Source: Tenacibaculum dicentrarchi (GTDB taxonomy: Bacteria; Bacteroidota; Bacteroidia; Flavobacteriales; Flavobacteriaceae). Taken from it: a stretch of 64,000 nucleotides of DNA. The position numbers and the translations under genes were made by a program. The number at the start of each line of letters is the position of its first letter. Position 1 is the first letter of the stretch. Below the pieces are notes generated by a model that saw only the letters and a program-made list of their open reading frames with translations, had not been told where the DNA came from and searched no databases. The stretch covers positions 384,001-448,000 of the forward strand of contig NZ_OZ038524.1 in assembly GCF_964036635.1 (NCBI RefSeq), given 5' to 3'. Below are positions 61,162 through 64,000 of the stretch, piece by piece.

Positions 61162-61950
61162 TTACTTCAATTCACTAGGAATTTCACAAACAGGAATCGG
61201 AATCATCTTATGTTGATTGATACGATTTAATCGAGTATAAATTTTAAAAACTTCTAGTTCTCTGTTTTCAAAATCACCTTCCGTTTTTCCTGAATCTAGC
61301 ATTTTCATTGCCCATTCTAATTCATCATAAGAAGCACCAATTTGATCTTCATCTGTTCTGCTATCGCCAAAAAGTCCATCGGTAGGTTGGGCATTTTGTA
61401 TTGAATCAGGTACTTTTAAATGTGCTGCCAAGGCATAAACTTCCGATTTTACTAAATCGGCAATTGGGCTTAAATCTACACCGCCATCGCCATATTTTGT
61501 ATAAAAACCTACGCCAAAATCTTCTACTTTATTTCCTGTTCCTGCAACTAATAAACCGTGTAATCCTGCAAAATAATACAGCGTAGTCATACGTAAACGA
61601 GCACGAGTGTTTGCTAAGGCTAAATCGGTTTTTGCAGATGTTTCTACTTCAGGAACAACGGTTTTAAAACCTTCAAAAACACTTGTTAAATCTACTTCAG
61701 CTTCATTAACATTGCTAAAACGCGCTTTTAACTGTTTAATATGTTCATTTGCTCTGTTTACTTGGCTTTTAGCTTGATGAATCGGCAATTCAACACATAA
61801 AACTTTTAAGCCAGTTTGGGCACATAAGGTTGAAGTAACAGCGCTATCGATACCGCCAGAAATACCTACCACAAAACCATTTACTCCCGCTTTATTGGCG
61901 TATTCTTTTAACCATTTTACAATATGTTCAGAAACTTTTGGTGTATTCAT
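61162..61950 (-). CDS. nadE: NAD synthase, ammonia-dependent
   Basis: 262 aa from the ATG at 61950; a TTG two codons upstream is also open. The PP-loop VVGISGGIDSAVTSTL binds the ATP pyrophosphate, and ANTRARLRMTTLYYFAG, VAGTGNKVEDFGVGFYTKYG and PTDGLFGDSRTDEDQIGASY line the deamido-NAD site. There is no glutaminase domain, so ammonia is the amide donor. It completes NAD biosynthesis. It is divergent from gldB, with a 96-bp shared promoter region. Confidence 0.96.
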   Translation of the reverse strand: MNTPKVSEHIVKWLKEYANKAGVNGFVVGISGGIDSAVTSTLCAQTGLKVLCVELPIHQAKSQVNRANEHIKQLKARFSNVNEAEVDLTSVFEGFKTVVPEVETSAKTDLALANTRARLRMTTLYYFAGLHGLLVAGTGNKVEDFGVGFYTKYGDGGVDLSPIADLVKSEVYALAAHLKVPDSIQNAQPTDGLFGDSRTDEDQIGASYDELEWAMKMLDSGKTEGDFENRELEVFKIYTRLNRINQHKMIPIPVCEIPSELK

Positions 61951-62046
61951 AATCAACTATATTTTATAAGGGTTTATATAAAAATGATATAAACTATTTT
62001 AGTAATTTCGACGTTGTAATATTAAATGTAAATATACTATAAGTTC

Positions 62047-63009
62047 ATGAGAAAATTTTTAGCACTTTGTGTTTTAGCTTTAGCGATAATATCTTGCAAA
62101 AAAGAAATTAATTCTAAATTAAAAGTAGATGTTTCTGATATTAAAATTAATCTCAAGATAGATAGATTTGATGTTGATTTTTATAAAACAACTTCTGCCG
62201 ATTTAGGTAAAACAAAACTGAAATATCCATTTTTATTTCCGCAAGAACCCGACAGTGTTTGGATTAATAAAATAAACAATAAAGATGAACGTGAATTGTA
62301 TAATGAAACACAAAAAGTATTTTCTAATATAGCTGGTTTAACGGCTGATTTAAGTTCATTTTTTAAGCATTTAAAATATTATAATCCGAAGGCTAAAACG
62401 CCAAGAGTAATTACGATGCTTACCAATATTGATTATGATAATCGCATTGTTTTTGCCGATAGTTTATTGCTTATTTCTTTGGATGCTTATTTGGGTAAAA
62501 AACATCCTTTTTACAGTGAATATCCTGCGTATATAAAACAAAATAATGAAAAAGAACAGGTTATTGTCGATGTAGCAAAAGCCATTTTAAATGCGCATAA
62601 GTTTTCTAAAAAACCACGAAGTTTTGTTGATAAAATGATTTATAAAGGTAAAAAAATGTATCTATTAGACGCGTATTTACCAGCAGTTTCTGATTCGTTA
62701 AAAATAGGATATTCACAAAATAAAATGCGTTGGGCAGAAAGTAATGAAGCGCAAATTTGGAAATATTTTATCGAAAAAAACATGCTATATAATACTGATA
62801 AAGAGCTAGATATTCGCTTTTTAGATATTGCGCCTTTTTCAAAGTTTTATCTGGAAAAAGATAGGCAATCTCCAGGAAGAATAGGGGAGTTTATTGGTTG
62901 GCAAATAGTGCGTTCGTACATGCAAAAGAATGATGTATCTTTGCCAGAATTATTACGTAAAAATGAAGCGGAAATCTTCATAAAATCAAACTATAAACCA
63001 AAGAAATAA
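62047..63009 (+). CDS. gldB: Gliding motility lipoprotein GldB
   Basis: 320 aa with a lipoprotein signal ending IISC (Cys about 17). The body matches GldB: LKIDRFDVDFYK, KYPFLFPQEPDSVWINKI, and the C-terminal IAPFSKFYLEKDRQSPGRIG followed by EFIGWQIVRSYM. GldB is required for gliding and for function of the type IX secretion/motility machinery in Flavobacteria, though its biochemical role is unclear. Its stop overlaps the gldC start by one base. Confidence 0.93.
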   Translation: MRKFLALCVLALAIISCKKEINSKLKVDVSDIKINLKIDRFDVDFYKTTSADLGKTKLKYPFLFPQEPDSVWINKINNKDERELYNETQKVFSNIAGLTADLSSFFKHLKYYNPKAKTPRVITMLTNIDYDNRIVFADSLLLISLDAYLGKKHPFYSEYPAYIKQNNEKEQVIVDVAKAILNAHKFSKKPRSFVDKMIYKGKKMYLLDAYLPAVSDSLKIGYSQNKMRWAESNEAQIWKYFIEKNMLYNTDKELDIRFLDIAPFSKFYLEKDRQSPGRIGEFIGWQIVRSYMQKNDVSLPELLRKNEAEIFIKSNYKPKK

Positions 63010-63344
63010 TGGCGATAGAGCACACTTCTAAAGTAACATTTACAATAGGCTTAGACGAAAATAAAATTCCTGAAGAAATTTCATGGAATGCCGAAGATGG
63101 AGGCATTAATAATGAATCATCAAAAGCGATTATGTTATCGGTTTGGGATCATAAGAAAAAAGATACTTTACGTATGGATCTATGGACCAAAGATATGCCT
63201 GTTGATGAAATGAAGCAATTTTATCATCAAACATTATTGTCAATGGCAAGTTCATTTGAAAGAGCTACTGATGATAAAAAAATGGGTGACACAATGCGTG
63301 ATTTTTGTGAGTATTTTGCTGAGAAATTAGAATTGAAAAAATAG
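63009..63344 (+). CDS. gldC: Gliding motility protein GldC
   Basis: 111 aa, soluble. KVTFTIGLDENKIPEEISWN, DGGINNESSKAIMLSVWDHK and KDTLRMDLWTKDMPVDEMKQ are typical of GldC, a small cytoplasmic protein that enhances gliding. It starts inside the gldB stop codon (TAATG), the usual gldB-gldC coupling. A bidirectional terminator follows. Confidence 0.93.
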   Translation: MAIEHTSKVTFTIGLDENKIPEEISWNAEDGGINNESSKAIMLSVWDHKKKDTLRMDLWTKDMPVDEMKQFYHQTLLSMASSFERATDDKKMGDTMRDFCEYFAEKLELKK

Positions 63345-63355
63345 TTTTAAAACCT

Positions 63356-63384
63356 AAAAAAGCAGCTTAAAAAGCTGCTTTTTT
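63356..63384. terminator. Bidirectional terminator between gldC and the kinase gene
   Basis: AAAAAAGCAGCTT / AAGCTGCTTTTTT palindrome with A and T flanks, immediately after both convergent genes' ends. Confidence 0.9.
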
Positions 63385-63386
63385 AG

Positions 63387-64000
63387 TTATTTTAATCTTT
63401 TATGATTATTAATTTTATTAATAATATATAAATAATCTTCTCTATTATTAACAAAATCTAAATCAGAAACATCGATTACTAAAATATTTAATTCAGGTAC
63501 TTTTTTTATGAAATTACTATAGCCATCTTCTATTTTTTGTAAATAAGTTGCTGCTATATTTTGCTCGTAAGCTCTTCCTCTATGTTTTATATTTTCAAGT
63601 AAACGTTCGGTGTTTTGATATAAATACACATATAAATCGGGTTTTTTAACTTCTTTATAAAGTAAATCGAACATTTTTTGATACAAGGTATATTCTTCTT
63701 TTGGCAAGGTTACTTGTGCAAAAATTAAGGATTTAAAAATATAATAATCAGAAATAATACAGTTTTTAAGTGTATTAAACTGTGCCAAATCATCGGTTAA
63801 TTGCTGATATCTATCTGCTAAAAAACTCATTTCTAAAGGAAGGGCATAACGCTCTTTGTCTTGATAAAATTTAGGTAAAAAAGGATTATCGGCAAAACGT
63901 TCTAAAACAATTTTAGCCTTAAATTGCTCAGACATTATATTGGTTAGTGACGTTTTTCCTGCACCAATATTTCCTTCAATAGCAATGTATTTGTAAGTAC
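63387..64000 (-). CDS. Deoxynucleoside kinase (5' end beyond the window edge)
   Basis: Open to the right edge. Past the internal ATG at 63935 the frame continues upstream through YKYIAIEGNIGAGKTSLTNI, whose EGNIGAGKT is the Walker A loop of the dNK/thymidine-kinase-like family, so the true start lies at or just beyond 64000. Further features: FLADRYQQL, the IISDYYIFKSLIFAQVTLPK segment, PDLYVYLYQNTERLLENIKH with the lid arginines following (RGRAYEQN), and LNILVIDVSDLDF. It phosphorylates deoxynucleosides with ATP for salvage. The specificity (dA/dG versus dC) cannot be read. Confidence 0.9.
   Translation of the reverse strand, partial: TYKYIAIEGNIGAGKTSLTNIMSEQFKAKIVLERFADNPFLPKFYQDKERYALPLEMSFLADRYQQLTDDLAQFNTLKNCIISDYYIFKSLIFAQVTLPKEEYTLYQKMFDLLYKEVKKPDLYVYLYQNTERLLENIKHRGRAYEQNIAATYLQKIEDGYSNFIKKVPELNILVIDVSDLDFVNNREDYLYIINKINNHKRLK

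Overview
The window is AT-rich chromosomal DNA from a member of the Bacteroidota, almost certainly a marine Flavobacteriaceae (Tenacibaculum/Polaribacter-like; the genus is a guess). Supporting signs are the gliding lipoprotein GldB with GldC, a PorG-like (DUF6089) gene beside uppS-bamA-ompH, a FecR / STN-TonB receptor / DUF4249 lipoprotein set, and the Bacteroidota promoter -7 box (TAnnTTTG) in front of many genes and all three tRNAs. I see no prophage, insertion sequence, CRISPR array or rRNA. Both edges cut genes: a FecR anti-sigma factor on the left and a deoxynucleoside kinase on the right.

Layout. 1-4.4 kb: FecR-TonB receptor-DUF4249 uptake locus. 4.6-7.8 kb: M23 peptidase, MerR regulator, LemA and two TPM proteins. 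7.9-11 kb: PhoD phosphatase, a lipoprotein, DUF423. 11.1-17.4 kb (minus): msrB-msrA-selO and a 1229-aa metallophosphoesterase/kinase-like/outer-membrane-barrel protein. 17.5-24.4 kb: an HD-PycTM membrane protein, a GAF protein, the GTPases Der and Era. 24.5-25.1 kb: three tandem initiator tRNAs. 25.1-29.3 kb: DsbD-type reductase with a free-standing extra N-terminal domain, and an S37 peptidase. 29.4-44.0 kb: a catabolic island for hydroxylated amino acids. 44-50.4 kb: murI, two ompH genes, bamA, uppS, porG. 50.4-53.6 kb: nadK, a CBS protein, pdxJ, a hydrolase. 53.7-57.5 kb: a small membrane protein, tig, clpP, clpX. 57.8-64 kb: a leucine-rich-repeat-like protein, dnaG, nadE, gldB, gldC, and the kinase.

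The most interesting block is 29.4-44.0 kb. It encodes a complete-looking route for trans-4-hydroxyproline (Cys/Cys epimerase, FAD oxidase, DapA-family deaminase, ketoglutarate-semialdehyde dehydrogenase), a route for trans-3-hydroxyproline (Cys/Thr dehydratase plus an ornithine-cyclodeaminase-family reductase), two M24 Xaa-Pro-type peptidases, an AraC regulator, and a 1009-aa fusion of an APH-type kinase, an M23 peptidase and a class-III aminotransferase-fold lyase that resembles the hydroxylysine kinase / phosphohydroxylysine lyase pair. These are the three modified amino acids characteristic of collagen, so I read the island as a collagen-peptide utilisation system. No transporter or collagenase lies inside it.

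Other points: a DnaG primase whose four zinc ligands are all replaced; two families of dispersed, foldable intergenic repeats (an ~89-bp imperfect palindrome in four copies, and a ~288-bp MITE-like element with 12-bp terminal inverted repeats in two full copies and one related partial copy); and an apparently leaderless promoter for era.
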